Positions 34,771 to 45,793 of a stretch of DNA of 64,000 bases are shown here, in pieces. Every line of letters begins with the position of its first letter. The first letter of the stretch is position 1. The stretch comes from Pseudomonadales bacterium (GTDB taxonomy: Bacteria > Pseudomonadota > Gammaproteobacteria > Pseudomonadales > Ketobacteraceae): positions 62,001 to 126,000 of the forward strand of contig JAGUVW010000013.1 of the NCBI GenBank assembly GCA_020062665.1, written 5' to 3'. A model generated the notes under the pieces. That model was not told where the DNA came from, ran no database searches, and saw only the letters and a program-made list of their open reading frames with translations. The translations under genes and the position numbers were made by a program.

Positions 34771-36348
34771 CTAGCGCTGACCCAACTGCTGGTGAATCTC
34801 GGCCACGCTGCGAATCCACGGATTCTGCTGCCGCAGGGACGCCGGCAACTGGCCGATGGCGGCCTTGGCGGCATCACGACTGGGATAGTCACCCTGCACC
34901 ACCACATACCAGGGTTTACCCTGCCGCCAGGTCTTGTAATACGTGACCTTGCGCAGGGACGGATGCTGACTGAGGAAGCGTTTGACGGTGGCTTCCTCCT
35001 GCGCGCCCAACAACTGCAACACGAAGTGATCCTTGGGCAGTCCCAGCAACCAGCTTGCGCGGGCTTCGGGCACTGCCGGCTTTGCCGCAGGCACAGGCAC
35101 CGGTGTTGCAGGCTTGGCGGCAGCCACCGGCGCCGGGCGACTTTCGATGGCGGGCGCAGAAGCAACGACCTCATCTGTCTTTACAGTAACCGCTGCTGGG
35201 GGAGCCTGGGAAATCACAACGGCTGCCTCTTTTTCGGCGGGTACAGGCGCACCGACAACAACAGGCTCAGGCACCGACATGCCGGTTGACGGCGCCACTG
35301 CAGGGGTCTCTGCCGAAGGCTCTGCCACCGGCACGTTCTCTGGCACTGCAGGTTGGGCAGACTCAGCCGCCACCCGCGCCACTTCGGCGAACGGCAATTC
35401 CGTTGTTGCGGGCGCCGTCACCGGTTGCACGGCATTATCCAGCACCACGACATGGGTTTCATTCTGCGGAACGGCATCCTCGGTGGTCGTGCGCCCCAGG
35501 AACAGTGCCAGCAGCACCAAGATCACCGCTCCCAGCGCACCAATGTGCATCCAGGGCAGCGGCGGCTTTTGGTTCACCAGCTTGGGTGCCGGCAGCGCTT
35601 CCAGCAGCACTTCCCGCGCCACGGCATTGATGCGCGCAATGATGCCGCCACTTCCCTCGAAAATCCTCGAGACCTGCTCGGCCGTGAAGCTGACCTGCCC
35701 CAGTCCGGCCGTGTGCATCCGGTATTTCAGGTACTCCCCGGTCTGCACCTCATCAAGGGGGTCTATATAAAGGACGGTGGACTCCGGTAGCGCCTCGATG
35801 AGTCCATGCAGCGCCGGCACCGCCTCCAGTTCCGCCGCATCTACCAGCAGAAGGCATTTCACTGGCAAGCCCGCCGCACCACCGAGCATGGCCTGCAGAT
35901 GGGTCAGCACTTCCTGCGACAACTGCTGCGCGCCAACGATGACACAGACCAGCGTCTTGGATTCTTCATCGGCTGCCGCCGCCACCGCCGGCACCAACTC
36001 CAGATAATTGTCCGGCGTGAACGGTCGCAGCGACCTCCAGGGATCATCCAGTTGTGACAGCAACTGGGAAAATTCCAGCATCACCGTAGCTTCGATGATC
36101 GCCATGTCAAACAGGTCGCGATCCGCCTGCGACAGCAGATGCACCAGCAGATTGCGTTTGCCCACACCGGACGGCCCTACCAGCAATGTCAGGTTGGAGC
36201 CGTAACGCAGCAGATGCAGCAGTTGCTCCCCCAGCTCGGCCCGCCCAGCGCCGGGAAAGAACAGCCCTTCCGCCTGGTTGTCGTTGAAAGGATCCCACTC
36301 CATCCGCAGCTCGTCGCTGTTGTCCATTTCTGTGTGCATTACCGACAT
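34771..36348 (-). CDS. damX: DamX-like AAA ATPase with C-terminal SPOR domain
   Basis: About 525 residues from ATG 36348 (an ATG at 36378 would overlap aroB by 16 bases). The layout is an N-terminal ATPase domain, one membrane helix (MHIGALGAVILVLLALFL, about residues 268-285), and a long Pro/Ala/Val/Thr-rich periplasmic linker. A C-terminal SPOR domain (about 445-520) binds denuded septal peptidoglycan. This architecture and the place after aroB match the DamX cell-division protein of pseudomonads. The Walker A motif reads GPSGVGKR, with Arg where Ser/Thr is normal, so ATP hydrolysis may be impaired. Confidence 0.85.
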   Translation of the reverse strand: MSVMHTEMDNSDELRMEWDPFNDNQAEGLFFPGAGRAELGEQLLHLLRYGSNLTLLVGPSGVGKRNLLVHLLSQADRDLFDMAIIEATVMLEFSQLLSQLDDPWRSLRPFTPDNYLELVPAVAAAADEESKTLVCVIVGAQQLSQEVLTHLQAMLGGAAGLPVKCLLLVDAAELEAVPALHGLIEALPESTVLYIDPLDEVQTGEYLKYRMHTAGLGQVSFTAEQVSRIFEGSGGIIARINAVAREVLLEALPAPKLVNQKPPLPWMHIGALGAVILVLLALFLGRTTTEDAVPQNETHVVVLDNAVQPVTAPATTELPFAEVARVAAESAQPAVPENVPVAEPSAETPAVAPSTGMSVPEPVVVGAPVPAEKEAAVVISQAPPAAVTVKTDEVVASAPAIESRPAPVAAAKPATPVPVPAAKPAVPEARASWLLGLPKDHFVLQLLGAQEEATVKRFLSQHPSLRKVTYYKTWRQGKPWYVVVQGDYPSRDAAKAAIGQLPASLRQQNPWIRSVAEIHQQLGQR

Positions 36349-36362
36349 AGTCTTGTCCAGGC

Positions 36363-37445
36363 TCAGTGATCCGTGCATTGCACGAGTGTGTCACGCAGGT
36401 GTGTGGATGAAAAGCGGGTTGTGATGACGGCCTTGCCCAGCTGCTCCAGCAGCACCAGCCGGATGCGGGCATCCACGTTCTTTTTATCCACCGCCATTTT
36501 GTCCAGGTAGGTGTCCACTGTCATGCCTTGGGGGCCGCGCACGGGCAGATGAGCGGCCAGCAGCAAGCGTTCGACGCGCGCGACGTCAGCCGCACTGATC
36601 CATCCCTCGCGTGCAGAGAGATCCGCCGCCATCAGCATGCCGGCGCCCACTGCTTCACCGTGCAACCATTCACCGTATCCCTGGGCGTTTTCGATGGCGT
36701 GGCCGAAGGTATGCCCCAGATTCAGAATCGCACGCAGATCCGCTTCGCGCTCGTCTGCTGCCACTACCTCGGCCTTGATTTCGCAGGAGCGGCGGATGGC
36801 GCGGGTGAGTGCCACCGGCTCACGCTCCATCAACGGCGCAATATTGGCTTCCAGCCAGACCAGGAAATTCACATCGCGGATCAGGCCGTATTTGATGACT
36901 TCCGCCATGCCGGCAGAAAACTCGCGGGGCGGCAGCGTTGAGAGGGTATCGGTGTCGGCCAGCACCAACCGGGGCTGATGGAAAGCTCCGATCATGTTCT
37001 TGCCCAACGGATGATTGACGCCCGTTTTGCCGCCCACCGAAGAATCCACCTGGGACAGCAGCGTTGTGGGAATCTGAATGAAATCCACGCCACGCTGATA
37101 GGCAGCAGCGGCAAAACCGGTGATGTCGCCAATCACTCCGCCGCCGAGCGCCACCAGCGTGGTAGTGCGACTGTGACGGTTTTCCAGCAGACGGGTGAAG
37201 ATGAGATTCAGGGTGTCCAGGGTTTTGAACTGCTCACCATCAGGCAAAATGATGGTGTCATGCCGGAAAGCGGAAAATCCCGCCTGAACCTGGGCCAGAT
37301 AGAGCGGTGCAACGGTCTGATTGGTGACGATCAGCACCTGTTTGCCCGCCAGCGTTGGCAGCAGGGACGGAATCCGGCTCAGCAGATCCGACCCGATGTG
37401 GATGGGGTAGCTCCGCTCCCCCAACTCGACGCGCAGTGTTTCCAT
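36363..37445 (-). CDS. aroB: 3-dehydroquinate synthase
   Basis: AroB (360 residues) cyclises DAHP to 3-dehydroquinate, the second shikimate step, using NAD and a divalent metal. Visible motifs are [33 protein letters not shown] (about residues 94-114, NAD binding), [21 protein letters not shown] (about 119-139) and [12 protein letters not shown] (metal His, about 243-254). It lies 160 bases downstream of aroK in the same orientation, as in most gammaproteobacteria. Confidence 0.97.
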   Translation of the reverse strand: METLRVELGERSYPIHIGSDLLSRIPSLLPTLAGKQVLIVTNQTVAPLYLAQVQAGFSAFRHDTIILPDGEQFKTLDTLNLIFTRLLENRHSRTTTLVALGGGVIGDITGFAAAAYQRGVDFIQIPTTLLSQVDSSVGGKTGVNHPLGKNMIGAFHQPRLVLADTDTLSTLPPREFSAGMAEVIKYGLIRDVNFLVWLEANIAPLMEREPVALTRAIRRSCEIKAEVVAADEREADLRAILNLGHTFGHAIENAQGYGEWLHGEAVGAGMLMAADLSAREGWISAADVARVERLLLAAHLPVRGPQGMTVDTYLDKMAVDKKNVDARIRLVLLEQLGKAVITTRFSSTHLRDTLVQCTDH

Positions 37446-37524
37446 GAACCACCTGTTTCAGCAGAATGGCGCCCATTCTAGCAACAAGCAGGGGGATTCC
37501 ATAATGCAGGCAGCCAGTTGCTGA

Positions 37525-37572
37525 CAACCCCTGCCTCGGCCGGCGACACAACAGCGCTGGTTTCAGGGGTTG
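37525..37572. repeat. dyad in the aroK-aroB gap
   Basis: CAACCCCTG (37525-37533) and CAGGGGTTG (37564-37572) are perfect 9-bp inverted repeats with a 30-nt loop inside the 160-base aroK-aroB spacer. It could be an attenuating hairpin or an RNA-processing site; no U-tract follows. Confidence 0.4.
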
Positions 37573-37605
37573 AGCAGCGGGTTCACACGTGACCGGAGGA
37601 AAGAC

Positions 37606-38145
37606 TCAATCGGGAGACAGGGTTTGCGGCTGCGGCGCTACCAGATCAGCGATCTGCTGGGCCACGTCACGGATATTCGCCACATCCGTGTCGACCACAT
37701 GATCCGCCACTTCCAGATACAGCGGTTCGCGGATCTTGATCAGCTCGGTCAGCACCTTGCGCGGCTCGGCGTTCTGCAGCAACGGACGTTTGCGATCCTT
37801 GGCCGTGCGGGCCAGCTGCTGCTCCACCGAGGTTTTCAGGTAGATGACAATGCCGCGGGCACTGACAGCACGCCGATTGGCTTCCCGGGTGACAGCGCCA
37901 CCGCCAGTCGCCAGCACAATGCCGCTCCGCTGGGTCAGCTCATCGATTACCGCTTCTTCACGACGACGAAAGCCTTCCTCCCCTTCCACGTCAAAAATCC
38001 ACGGAATGTCGGCACCGGTACGGGCCTCTATTTCGTGGTCGGAATCAATGAATTCGTAGTGCAGGATCTGGGCGAGCTGGCGCCCGATGGTGCTCTTGCC
38101 AGCACCCATCGGGCCTACCAGTATTACGTTGGATCGTCCTAACAT
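37606..38145 (-). CDS. aroK: shikimate kinase I
   Basis: AroK (179 residues) phosphorylates the 3-OH of shikimate with ATP. The Walker A motif [15 protein letters not shown] is at about residues 10-24. The shikimate-binding Asp and Arg are in [18 protein letters not shown], and GGGAVTRE and the lid arginine in [13 protein letters not shown] are all present. It starts 12 bases after the pilQ stop; the pilQ-aroK-aroB link is widespread. Confidence 0.97.
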   Translation of the reverse strand: MLGRSNVILVGPMGAGKSTIGRQLAQILHYEFIDSDHEIEARTGADIPWIFDVEGEEGFRRREEAVIDELTQRSGIVLATGGGAVTREANRRAVSARGIVIYLKTSVEQQLARTAKDRKRPLLQNAEPRKVLTELIKIREPLYLEVADHVVDTDVANIRDVAQQIADLVAPQPQTLSPD

Positions 38146-38157
38146 GGGCTGCCGATG

Positions 38158-40281
38158 TTACTGAGCAGCCAGCACGTCGGTGACGATACGGGGGGTGATG
38201 AAGACCAGAAGCTCGGCTTTCTGGCTGGTGTTGTTTTTGTAGCGGAACAGACGCCCGATCACCGGCAGGTCACCCAGGAAAGGTGTCTTGACCGTTTCAT
38301 CCACATCCTCCGAGCGGAACACACCTCCCAGTACTACCGTCTGACCATTATCCACGATAACGCTGGTGGTAATTTCATTAGTGTCGATGGATGGGATACC
38401 GTTGAACAATGAACCTACTGAGTCCTGGTTGATCTTGAGATCCATGATGATACGACCATCCGGTGTGATCTGGGGCGTCACTTCAAGACCCAACACGGCT
38501 TCCTTGAAGGAAGTGGAGGTAGCACCACTGGACGACGCTTCCTGATAGGGGATTTCTGTACCGGACTGAATCTTGGCAGTCTGCTGGTCAGCAGTCAGGA
38601 CTTTCGGCGTTGATACGATATCGGCGCGACCATCGGATTCAAGCGCGGAAAGCTCAAGATCGATCAGACCGTGGTCAATGTCGAAATAGCCCAGCGCCAG
38701 ACGACTAGCCTGAGACGCCGTAGCACCAAGATCAACGCCGAGGGAACCATCTCCTACCTGGTACGCACCTTCGTCATAGGTCTCATTCAAACCGTCACGG
38801 TTACCATGAATACCCCAACTGTTGGTGCTTGTACCAGGAAAGCGGTTGTATTGCGCATAGCCCCACTTGACGCCCAACTCTTCTGCAGCCTCTGACCTCG
38901 CAATAACCAACCGTGCTTCGATCATCACCTGCTTCACCGGAATATCCAGCTGTTCCAGCATAAAACGGACTTCATCAATATTGGCGCCGGTATCCTGAAT
39001 CAGCATGACATTGGTACGCTCATCCACGGTGATACTGCCGCGCTCGCTCAGGAAGCCGGAGGATTTCACCAACGCTGAAACTTCCTTCGCCTTGGCGTAA
39101 TTGACGGTGAGATATTCGGTGCGCAGGGGCGCCAGCTCTTTCACCTGCTTCTGTGATTCCAGCTCCAGTTTTTCGCGAGCGGCGATCTCGTCCGCCGGCG
39201 CAACCAGCATGACGTTGCCCACCTTGCGCTTGTCCAGACCCTTGGTTTTCAGAATCAGATCCAGCGCCTGATCCCAGGGCACATTCTGCAGACGCAGGGT
39301 AATGCGACCGCGCACAGTGTCACTGGCCACCAGGTTCAGCTCGGTGAAATCCGCGATCAGCTGCAACACTGAGCGAACCTCAATGTCCTGGAAGTTGAGC
39401 GAGAGCTTTTCACCGGTGTACTGAAATTTTTCCTTGCGCTTGCGTTCCAGCTCGGCACCCGTGATGGGTTTCACGGCGATAGTGAACGTGTCATCGGTCT
39501 GGTAGGCCATGTACTCGTATTCGCCGGTGGGCGCGACAGCAATCTTGGCATTGCCACCCTGCGATGTAGCGTCGATGGTCTTGACCGGGGTTGCGAAATC
39601 AATCACATCCAGGCGACGATTCAGTTCTGCTGGCAGGGACACGCCGACGAACTCCGCCACAATCTTGCCACCTTCCTCGCGCAGATCCACCGGCGCATTG
39701 CGGGTGCTCAACGTGACGATCACCTGGCCTTCACCGTTTTCGCCCCGCCGAAAATCCAGTTCACGCACGCCGCCACTGCTGGCTTTGAGTGCTGGCTGGG
39801 ATGCGCTCGGCGCACTTTGTTCCGCAGGCGCTGCCGCTGCTGTCGGCGCAGCGGCCTGGCCTTCGCCCACGCGCAACACCAGGCTGTTTCCGGCCACATT
39901 GGCAGAATACCCGGCAAGAGATGTCATGTTCACAATCAGGCGAGTGCGCTGTCCGGCCCCCATCACGGTGAGGCTGCGAACGTTACCGTTACCCAAGGTA
40001 TGGTATTTCTGTTCCAAACCATTGGTGACACCCTCCAGATCCAGCGCGATCCGGGCCGGCGCATCAGTGGTGTAACCGGTGGGCTGCGGCGGAGCGCCAT
40101 CAAAGGTCAGCTTGATCTCGACCGCATCGCCGGGCAGTGCTGCCGACTCGACACCTGTCAGTTTGAGGGCCCACGCGTGGGAAGCCAGCATGGTGGCGAA
40201 CACACCCAGACAGAGCTTGGATACCATGGTCGTTACTCGCTCACTTGTTAATTTTTGTGTGTTGTACAGAAAACTTTTCAT
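38158..40281 (-). CDS. pilQ: type IV pilus outer-membrane secretin PilQ
   Basis: PilQ (about 707 residues from ATG 40281, which has a GGGAG ribosome site; an ATG at 40308 would overlap pilP) forms the outer-membrane channel for the pilus fibre. After the signal sequence (cleavage after ASHAWA) come two AMIN peptidoglycan-binding domains (mature parts near residues 35-130 and 160-260). Then follow the N0 domain with LNFQDIEVRSVLQLIADFTELNLV, the N1 domain, and the secretin core with VLGLEVTPQI, VVDNGQTVVLGGVF and TPFLGDLPVIGRLFR. It is the fifth gene of pilMNOPQ. Confidence 0.96.
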   Translation of the reverse strand: MKSFLYNTQKLTSERVTTMVSKLCLGVFATMLASHAWALKLTGVESAALPGDAVEIKLTFDGAPPQPTGYTTDAPARIALDLEGVTNGLEQKYHTLGNGNVRSLTVMGAGQRTRLIVNMTSLAGYSANVAGNSLVLRVGEGQAAAPTAAAAPAEQSAPSASQPALKASSGGVRELDFRRGENGEGQVIVTLSTRNAPVDLREEGGKIVAEFVGVSLPAELNRRLDVIDFATPVKTIDATSQGGNAKIAVAPTGEYEYMAYQTDDTFTIAVKPITGAELERKRKEKFQYTGEKLSLNFQDIEVRSVLQLIADFTELNLVASDTVRGRITLRLQNVPWDQALDLILKTKGLDKRKVGNVMLVAPADEIAAREKLELESQKQVKELAPLRTEYLTVNYAKAKEVSALVKSSGFLSERGSITVDERTNVMLIQDTGANIDEVRFMLEQLDIPVKQVMIEARLVIARSEAAEELGVKWGYAQYNRFPGTSTNSWGIHGNRDGLNETYDEGAYQVGDGSLGVDLGATASQASRLALGYFDIDHGLIDLELSALESDGRADIVSTPKVLTADQQTAKIQSGTEIPYQEASSSGATSTSFKEAVLGLEVTPQITPDGRIIMDLKINQDSVGSLFNGIPSIDTNEITTSVIVDNGQTVVLGGVFRSEDVDETVKTPFLGDLPVIGRLFRYKNNTSQKAELLVFITPRIVTDVLAAQ

Positions 40282-40297
40282 GCGTTCTCTCCCACGC

Positions 40298-40828
40298 TTA
40301 CTCATCACGCAGCACTAGGGTGCGTGGACGCTCGATCCAACCATCCTGACCATCGGACACGATTTCAATGACGTCGATCTTGCTGGGCGTCACCGAGGTG
40401 ATCTTGCCGAAATTCCGGCCGATATAGTTCCCTGGACGCACCCGGTGCAACCCCTGGTCAGGATCACGCACGAGCGCAAACAGAGACCCGCCCGGACGCT
40501 CAAGCGTCCCAACCATGGCGAGCGAATCGATACCGAACTGCTCCAGCACTTCCTTCGGCCGGTTCAGATCTGGCTTGATATTGCTGCGCTGCTGGGGAAG
40601 CGAAGCCAGCTCCACATCCACCGGACGATCAAAGGGGCTGCGCAACGCAGCAGCGCTGTAGGAAAACGCCTTGTACACCTTGAACTCCGGCGGCGGCTCG
40701 ATGCGCCCCTTGGGTTTGCCCTTGATGTCATCCATCCGCGCCCGCAGATCATCGAACTGCGCGTCACCGCCACAGGCGGAAAGCAACAGTGTAATTGAAA
40801 ACAGCACCAAAAAACTTACGCTTCTCAT
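40298..40828 (-). CDS. pilP: type IV pilus inner-membrane lipoprotein PilP
   Basis: PilP (176 residues) has a lipoprotein signal (VLFSITLLLSAC) and links the inner-membrane PilMNO complex to the PilQ secretin. After the lipobox the N-terminal region is flexible and Pro-rich. The C-terminal beta-sandwich contains the conserved LERPGGSLFALVRDPDQGLHRVRPGNYIGRNFGKI segment (about residues 110-145). It starts 2 bases after the pilO stop. Confidence 0.95.
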   Translation of the reverse strand: MRSVSFLVLFSITLLLSACGGDAQFDDLRARMDDIKGKPKGRIEPPPEFKVYKAFSYSAAALRSPFDRPVDVELASLPQQRSNIKPDLNRPKEVLEQFGIDSLAMVGTLERPGGSLFALVRDPDQGLHRVRPGNYIGRNFGKITSVTPSKIDVIEIVSDGQDGWIERPRTLVLRDE

Positions 40829-40830
40829 GC

Positions 40831-41424
40831 TCAGTTTTCCTTATAGCGATAAGTTTTCGCCCGCACCTTCATGATCAGCTCCTGAGACTGATCACCCGCA
40901 GGTGCAATTTCATAGTCGTGCAAAGTCACGATCCGGGGCAGCGCGGACACACCGCTGACAAAGGCACCGAATGCGTGGAAGCCACCCTTCACCTCAATAT
41001 CGATGGGAAGCTCGATATAGAACTCCTTCGACACTTCCGGCGCCAGGGCGATGCTGTTAAAGGTGAGACCAGCGGCCAGACCGGTATGGCTGATATCTTC
41101 CAAAAGACCGGGCACCTCGGCATCCTTGGGTAGCTGCTTCAGAAGGACACCGAAAGTAGCTTCCATCTCTTTCATCTGCTCCTTATAGGCATCAAGGTTC
41201 GCCGCCTGGAAGGCCTTGGATTCATAGGTCTTCATCAGCTCCGTTTCCTGCACCTTGACCTGATCCAGATTGGCCAGCGCATCGGACAGCAACAGGTGAA
41301 ACACCAGGAAACCCGCCACGCCACAACCGATCAGCCAGATCATGATCTTGACCGGTACCGGCCATGAACCAATATTTTCCGGATCCAGATTATTGAGGGA
41401 GTCGATAAACTCTTTCGCGTCCAT
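40831..41424 (-). CDS. pilO: type IV pilus alignment protein PilO
   Basis: PilO (197 residues) is a bitopic inner-membrane protein with one helix (IMIWLIGCGVAGFLVFHLLL, about residues 28-47). A periplasmic coiled coil (about 50-100) and a ferredoxin-like C-terminal domain follow. It pairs with PilN through the coiled coils. The start is 2 bases after the pilN stop. Confidence 0.95.
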   Translation of the reverse strand: MDAKEFIDSLNNLDPENIGSWPVPVKIMIWLIGCGVAGFLVFHLLLSDALANLDQVKVQETELMKTYESKAFQAANLDAYKEQMKEMEATFGVLLKQLPKDAEVPGLLEDISHTGLAAGLTFNSIALAPEVSKEFYIELPIDIEVKGGFHAFGAFVSGVSALPRIVTLHDYEIAPAGDQSQELIMKVRAKTYRYKEN

Positions 41425-41426
41425 GA

Positions 41427-41986
41427 TCAGCCCCCTTCCTTCTCGGCGTCCGGTTTTTCGCGTTGAACAGTGAGGTCAAACTCGTTGGCAGATTTGTCTT
41501 TCTCTGCAGTCTTGACCTTGGACAGGTTGGGCGCTGTCAACATGGGGGAGGCGTCGAGATTGCGCATCAGATTGGATACCCTATTGTTGCTCTCGGCAAA
41601 GCCTGTCACGCTGATGGAGTCTCCGGTGGCCTTGAGCTTGCGATAAAACACGCCATCCGGCACGGTGCGCACGAGCTCATCGAACACCTGCACAACGACC
41701 GGCCGGTTGCCCTGCAGATCCTGAATGATCTTCATGCGTTCGATCAGGGAAGCCCGCTGCTTCTTCAATTCGGCTATTTCCTTGATCTGGGCGTCCAGCT
41801 TCTTGGTTTCCTGGGTGATGAAGTCATTGCGGCGATTCTGGTTTTCGATCTGTGATTCCACCTGCATGTGAACCAGATACACCGCACCGGCACCCAGCAG
41901 GATCATGGCGAACAGCACCATGAAAAACTGACGTTTGAGTTCCTGGCGCCGCTCTTCGCGCCAGGGAAGGAGGTTAATTTTTGTCA

Positions 41987-41987
<1 letters not shown>
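41427..41987 (-). CDS. pilN: type IV pilus assembly protein PilN
   Basis: PilN (186 residues) carries the diagnostic cytoplasmic N-terminus TKINLLPWREERR, whose INLLP peptide binds PilM. A membrane helix (FFMVLFAMILLGAGAVYLV, about residues 21-39), a coiled coil and a periplasmic domain follow. Its ATG overlaps the pilM stop by one base (TAATG). Confidence 0.96.
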
Positions 41988-43144
<1,157 letters not shown>

Positions 43145-43152
43145 TCACGCAA

Positions 43153-43183
43153 TTGAATGGCGCCTCCAATATCGTCGTATAAT
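43153..43183 (+). promoter_or_regulatory. candidate promoter of ponA
   Basis: A perfect -10 box TATAAT (43178-43183) with TTGAAT at 43153-43158, 19 bases apart. The ponA ATG is about 65 bases downstream. Confidence 0.5.
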
Positions 43184-43248
43184 TCACAGTATGGACAATT
43201 TTTTACCATCTCCATCACTCCCATCCGACGGTTCTATCCACGACACTC

Positions 43249-45723
43249 ATGCTTAAATCTCATCCAATCCTGCGCCTGCTGCTGTGGCTGTTTCTGCTGG
43301 CTTCCAGCGGTGCAGTTCTCGTGTTTGCCGGCACTTTGCTCTATCTCGGCCCTAAGCTGCCGCCGGTGGAAAAGATCCTCGAAATACAATTACAGACGCC
43401 TTTGCGGATTTATTCCAGTGAAGGGAAACTGATCGCCGAGTTCGGTGAGAAAAAGCGGACGCCAATTGATTACCCGCAAATTCCGCCGCATTTCATTCAA
43501 GCGATCCTGGCCGCCGAGGATGCGCGTTTCTTCAGCCACCACGGTGTCGATATAAAAGGATTGTCGCGCGCGGCGCTGGAACTGATCTCCACCGGCGAGA
43601 TCCAGAGCGGCGGCTCCACCATCACGATGCAGGTGGCGAAGAACTATTTCCTTACCAGCGAAAAGACTTTCCTGCGCAAATTCAACGAGATATTGCTGGC
43701 GCTCGAATTGGAGCGGCAGCTGCCGAAAGAAAAAATCCTGGAGCTGTACGTCAACAAGATCTACCTCGGACACCGGGCGTACGGGCTTCATGCCGCCGCG
43801 CAGGTGTACTACGGCAAGCCGGTGGCGGAGCTGAGCCTTGCGCAGATGGCGATGATCGCTGGACTGCCGAAGGCGCCTTCCGCGTTCAATCCGATCACCA
43901 ATCCCGCCCGCGCGCTGGAGCGGCGCAACTGGATTCTGGCGCGCATGCTGGAGCTGGGTTACATCGATCAGATCGCCCACGACACTGCCCGCGCAGAACC
44001 GAACACGGCGGAACTGTTCGGCATTCCGGTGGAAGTGGACGCACCCTATTTTGCGGAAATGGTGCGACGCGACATGGTGGAGCGCTTCGGCGAAAAGGCG
44101 GACACTGACGGTTATCGCGTGTACACCACACTTAAAGCCGAAAACCAGATGGCAGCAAACCGTGCGCTCGAAGCCGGCCTGATCGCCTATGACAAGCGTC
44201 ATGGCTATCGCGGTGCGGAAGGCACAATCCCCATCACCGAATCCGGTGAGCTGGCAGAAGGCTGGCAGGACGCCCTCCGCACGTATCGCGCTGTCGGCCC
44301 GCTGCAGCCGGCGGTGGTCAGTGTCGTGAAGGCAGACGGCATCGAAGCCCACCTGCGCAGCGGTGACACCATCTCGATTCCTTTTGCCGCCATGCAGTGG
44401 ACGCGCCCCTTCATCGACAACAACAACCGCGGACCAGCCCCGCAGTCGCCCGCAGCCGTGGTGAAACCCGGAGACGTCATCCGCGTGCAAGCCGACCAGG
44501 ATCAATGGCTGCTGTCGCAGGTGCCCGCCGCCCAGGCAGCCCTGGTATCGCTGGACGCCCACAACGGTGCCGTGGTTGCGCTGGTGGGTGGCTTTGACTT
44601 CCAGAACAGCAAATTCAATCGCGTCACCCAGGCCGGACGGCAGCCGGGCTCCAGCTTCAAACCCTTCGTCTATTCCGCCGCTCTCGATCACGGCATGACG
44701 CCCGCCACACTGATCAACGACGCACCGATCGTGCTGGAAGATGCTGGCATGGAAAACACTTGGCGCCCGCAGAATTCAGAAGGCAAATTCCTCGGCCCGA
44801 TGCGGCTGCGGGAAGCGCTGTACAAGTCGCGCAATCTGGTGTCGATTCGCATTCTGCGGGAAATGGGCGTTCCCTTTGTCGTCGACTATGTGAGCCGCTT
44901 CGGTTTTGATCCTGCACGGCTGCCGGGCAATCTTTCCCTGGCACTCGGCACCGCCAGCTTCACACCCCTGGAGATCGCCACAGGCTATACCGCTTTTGCC
45001 AACGGCGGTTTCAAGGTGGATGCCTGGTTCATCGATCGCATCGAGGACATGGAGGGCAAGGAGGTTTTCAAGGCAGATCCGCTGGTCGCCTGCGATGCGC
45101 TGTGTCGCTCGCAAGCGGAAACACCCGAGCCTGCCGACTCGACGGATGCAGACACCGATATCGACGCAGAGTCACTGCCAACAGAGACAACCGCTGAAGC
45201 TTCAGAGACCGTCGTCAAAGCCCCCCGCTATGCCGAGCAGATTCTGGATGGTCGCACGCAATTCCTGATCGTGAACATGCTGCAGGACGTGGTGCGACGG
45301 GGAACCGCCACGCGGGCGCGGGAATTGAACCGGACAGATCTGGCCGGCAAGACTGGCACCACCAACGATCAGAAAGACGCCTGGTTCTCGGGCTTCAATC
45401 CGGACATCGTCGCGACCGTGTGGGTAGGGTTCGATCAGCCGCAGAGCCTGGGTCGTTCCGAATATGGATCCACCGCAGCGCTTCCCATCTGGATCGACTA
45501 CATGCGCGTGGTACTGAAGGATCGTCCTGCCACCAGCCCGCGCATTCCGGACGGCATCGTCACAGTGCGCATCGATCCCGAAACCGGCAAGCGGGCGCCG
45601 CCGGGTCACCCTGATGGTATCTTCGAATACTTTCGCGAGGAAACCGTGCCGGAACTGGAAGTCGCCGCCGATGGCCGCGTACCACAACCCGGTGACGAAG
45701 CGGAACCGGAACAGCTGTTCTGA
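43249..45723 (+). CDS. mrcA: penicillin-binding protein 1A
   Basis: PBP1A/PonA (824 residues) is a bifunctional inner-membrane peptidoglycan synthase. A short cytoplasmic tail and a membrane helix (about 9-32) are followed by the GT51 transglycosylase domain with AAEDARFFSHHGVD (catalytic Glu near residue 90) and GGSTITMQVAKNYFL. An OB-like insert (about 300-420) precedes the transpeptidase domain with SSFK (Ser468), SRN (in KSRNLVS) and KTGTT near residue 700. An acidic Asp/Glu/Thr-rich insertion sits near 625-650. Divergence from pilM is the usual arrangement. Confidence 0.96.
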   Translation: MLKSHPILRLLLWLFLLASSGAVLVFAGTLLYLGPKLPPVEKILEIQLQTPLRIYSSEGKLIAEFGEKKRTPIDYPQIPPHFIQAILAAEDARFFSHHGVDIKGLSRAALELISTGEIQSGGSTITMQVAKNYFLTSEKTFLRKFNEILLALELERQLPKEKILELYVNKIYLGHRAYGLHAAAQVYYGKPVAELSLAQMAMIAGLPKAPSAFNPITNPARALERRNWILARMLELGYIDQIAHDTARAEPNTAELFGIPVEVDAPYFAEMVRRDMVERFGEKADTDGYRVYTTLKAENQMAANRALEAGLIAYDKRHGYRGAEGTIPITESGELAEGWQDALRTYRAVGPLQPAVVSVVKADGIEAHLRSGDTISIPFAAMQWTRPFIDNNNRGPAPQSPAAVVKPGDVIRVQADQDQWLLSQVPAAQAALVSLDAHNGAVVALVGGFDFQNSKFNRVTQAGRQPGSSFKPFVYSAALDHGMTPATLINDAPIVLEDAGMENTWRPQNSEGKFLGPMRLREALYKSRNLVSIRILREMGVPFVVDYVSRFGFDPARLPGNLSLALGTASFTPLEIATGYTAFANGGFKVDAWFIDRIEDMEGKEVFKADPLVACDALCRSQAETPEPADSTDADTDIDAESLPTETTAEASETVVKAPRYAEQILDGRTQFLIVNMLQDVVRRGTATRARELNRTDLAGKTGTTNDQKDAWFSGFNPDIVATVWVGFDQPQSLGRSEYGSTAALPIWIDYMRVVLKDRPATSPRIPDGIVTVRIDPETGKRAPPGHPDGIFEYFREETVPELEVAADGRVPQPGDEAEPEQLF

Positions 45724-45740
45724 CGCCACACAGACGCGAA

Positions 45741-45783
45741 GGCACAAAAAAACCGGCGCAGTCAGCCGGTTTTTTTTGTGCCC
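45741..45783. terminator. bidirectional terminator between mrcA and maeB
   Basis: GGCAC-A7-CCGGC pairs with GCCGG-T8-GTGCC around a short loop (GCAGTCA), giving a strong A/T-flanked hairpin usable in both directions by the two converging genes. Confidence 0.92.
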
Positions 45784-45793
45784 GTCACACCTG

